Shown here: one piece after another, positions 17,903 through 18,029 of the stretch
Position numbering within the stretch: the first letter of the stretch is position 1
Layout of the letters: every line of letters starts with the position of its first letter
Source: Spirogloea muscicola
Taxonomy: Eukaryota > Streptophyta > Zygnematophyceae > Spirogloeales > Spirogloeaceae
Reading direction: 5' to 3'
Assembly: GCA_009602725.1 (NCBI GenBank)
Contig: WELB01000128.1
Location: 308,237 to 326,265 of the forward strand
Length of the DNA stretch: 18,029 bases
Program-made: the position numbers and the translations under genes
Notes under the pieces: model-generated
Database searches by the model: none
Told to the model about the DNA's origin: nothing
Seen by the model: only the letters and a program-made list of their open reading frames with translations

Positions 17903-18029
17903 ATGCGGCACTGGACGCTGCTGCCGGACGGCCAAGTCCTGGAAGGGGGCGCCCCCGGCGGCTGCTGCGCTCAGCTGGCCATGCCCTCCGGCGGCGGCCC
18001 GACGGCGCCGGCGCCAGCGGCGGCGCGCC
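17903..18029 (+). CDS. Possible start of a divergent gene, cut by the window end
   Basis: An ATG at 17903 opens a frame that stays open to the end of the window (42 codons). It begins RHWTLLPDGQVLEGGAPGG and then becomes Gly/Pro/Ala-rich. The first 14 residues look like real protein. Only 24 bp, a run of CGC triplets, separate it from the start codon of the ARF-related gene on the other strand. In such GC-rich DNA an open frame of this length can occur by chance, and the sequence may instead be the 5' UTR of the GTPase gene. Confidence 0.3.
   Translation, partial: MRHWTLLPDGQVLEGGAPGGCCAQLAMPSGGGPTAPAPAAAR

Noticed and set aside
17879-17935. N-terminal extension of the ARF-related GTPase upstream of Met at 17878
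   Set aside because: The upstream frame has no ATG and encodes poly-Ala from the GCC run; the family starts with MFSL.
1-18029. tRNA, rRNA, CRISPR array, integrase or bacterial-type operon
   Set aside because: No cloverleaf, array or recombinase motif was recognised on either strand; the gene structure is eukaryotic.

Overview
The window looks like nuclear DNA of a green alga (Chlorophyta). The exons are GC-rich with mostly G or C at third codon positions. Introns of roughly 85-560 nt are poorer in GC and have GT..AG ends. One gene is followed by TGTAA, the usual green-algal poly(A) signal. The best-resolved proteins have plant-lineage architectures. No bacterial operon, tRNA, rRNA, CRISPR array or intact transposon was seen. 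All exon models were built by hand from reading frames, splice sites, phase and remembered family motifs. The assignments are family-level and no database was searched.

Layout. (1) 1-1254, plus: 3' end of an unidentified gene with a proline-rich stretch and a long pyrimidine-rich intron. (2) 1255-2050: gene-poor, with a perfect 18-bp inverted repeat. (3) 2051-5193, minus: complete seven-exon gene (582 aa) for the plant-type fusion of a TrhO/UPF0176 rhodanese, four CxxC pairs and an FSH serine hydrolase (Arabidopsis STR6/At1g09280 type). (4) 5194-5791: divergent promoter region with a 72-bp CT microsatellite ending at an N. (5) 5792-8995, plus: complete eight-exon RING-WD40 gene (569 aa), a likely E3 ubiquitin ligase. 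(6) About 9000-11700: gene-poor, with diverged dispersed repeats, two short telomere-like motifs and at least one orphan terminal exon on the minus strand (9344-9448). (7) 11712-14096, plus: a 65-codon membrane ORF whose stop lies 2 nt before the start of a five-exon Nudix hydrolase gene, either dicistronic or a spliced membrane-anchored Nudix. (8) 14097-16051: a 3' coding exon of unknown function (to 15018) and local repeats. (9) 16052-17878, minus: complete six-exon gene (203 aa) for the ARF-related GTPase ARFRP1/Arl3. A possible divergent ORF begins 24 bp from its start and runs off the window.

The genes are functionally independent: tRNA modification, ubiquitination, nucleotide-derivative hydrolysis and Golgi traffic. 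They do not form one pathway. The most useful observations are the STR6-type fusion, the homologously placed introns in the WD40 repeats, the tandem small-ORF/Nudix arrangement, the two divergent promoters and the unexplained exons in the repeat-rich part.
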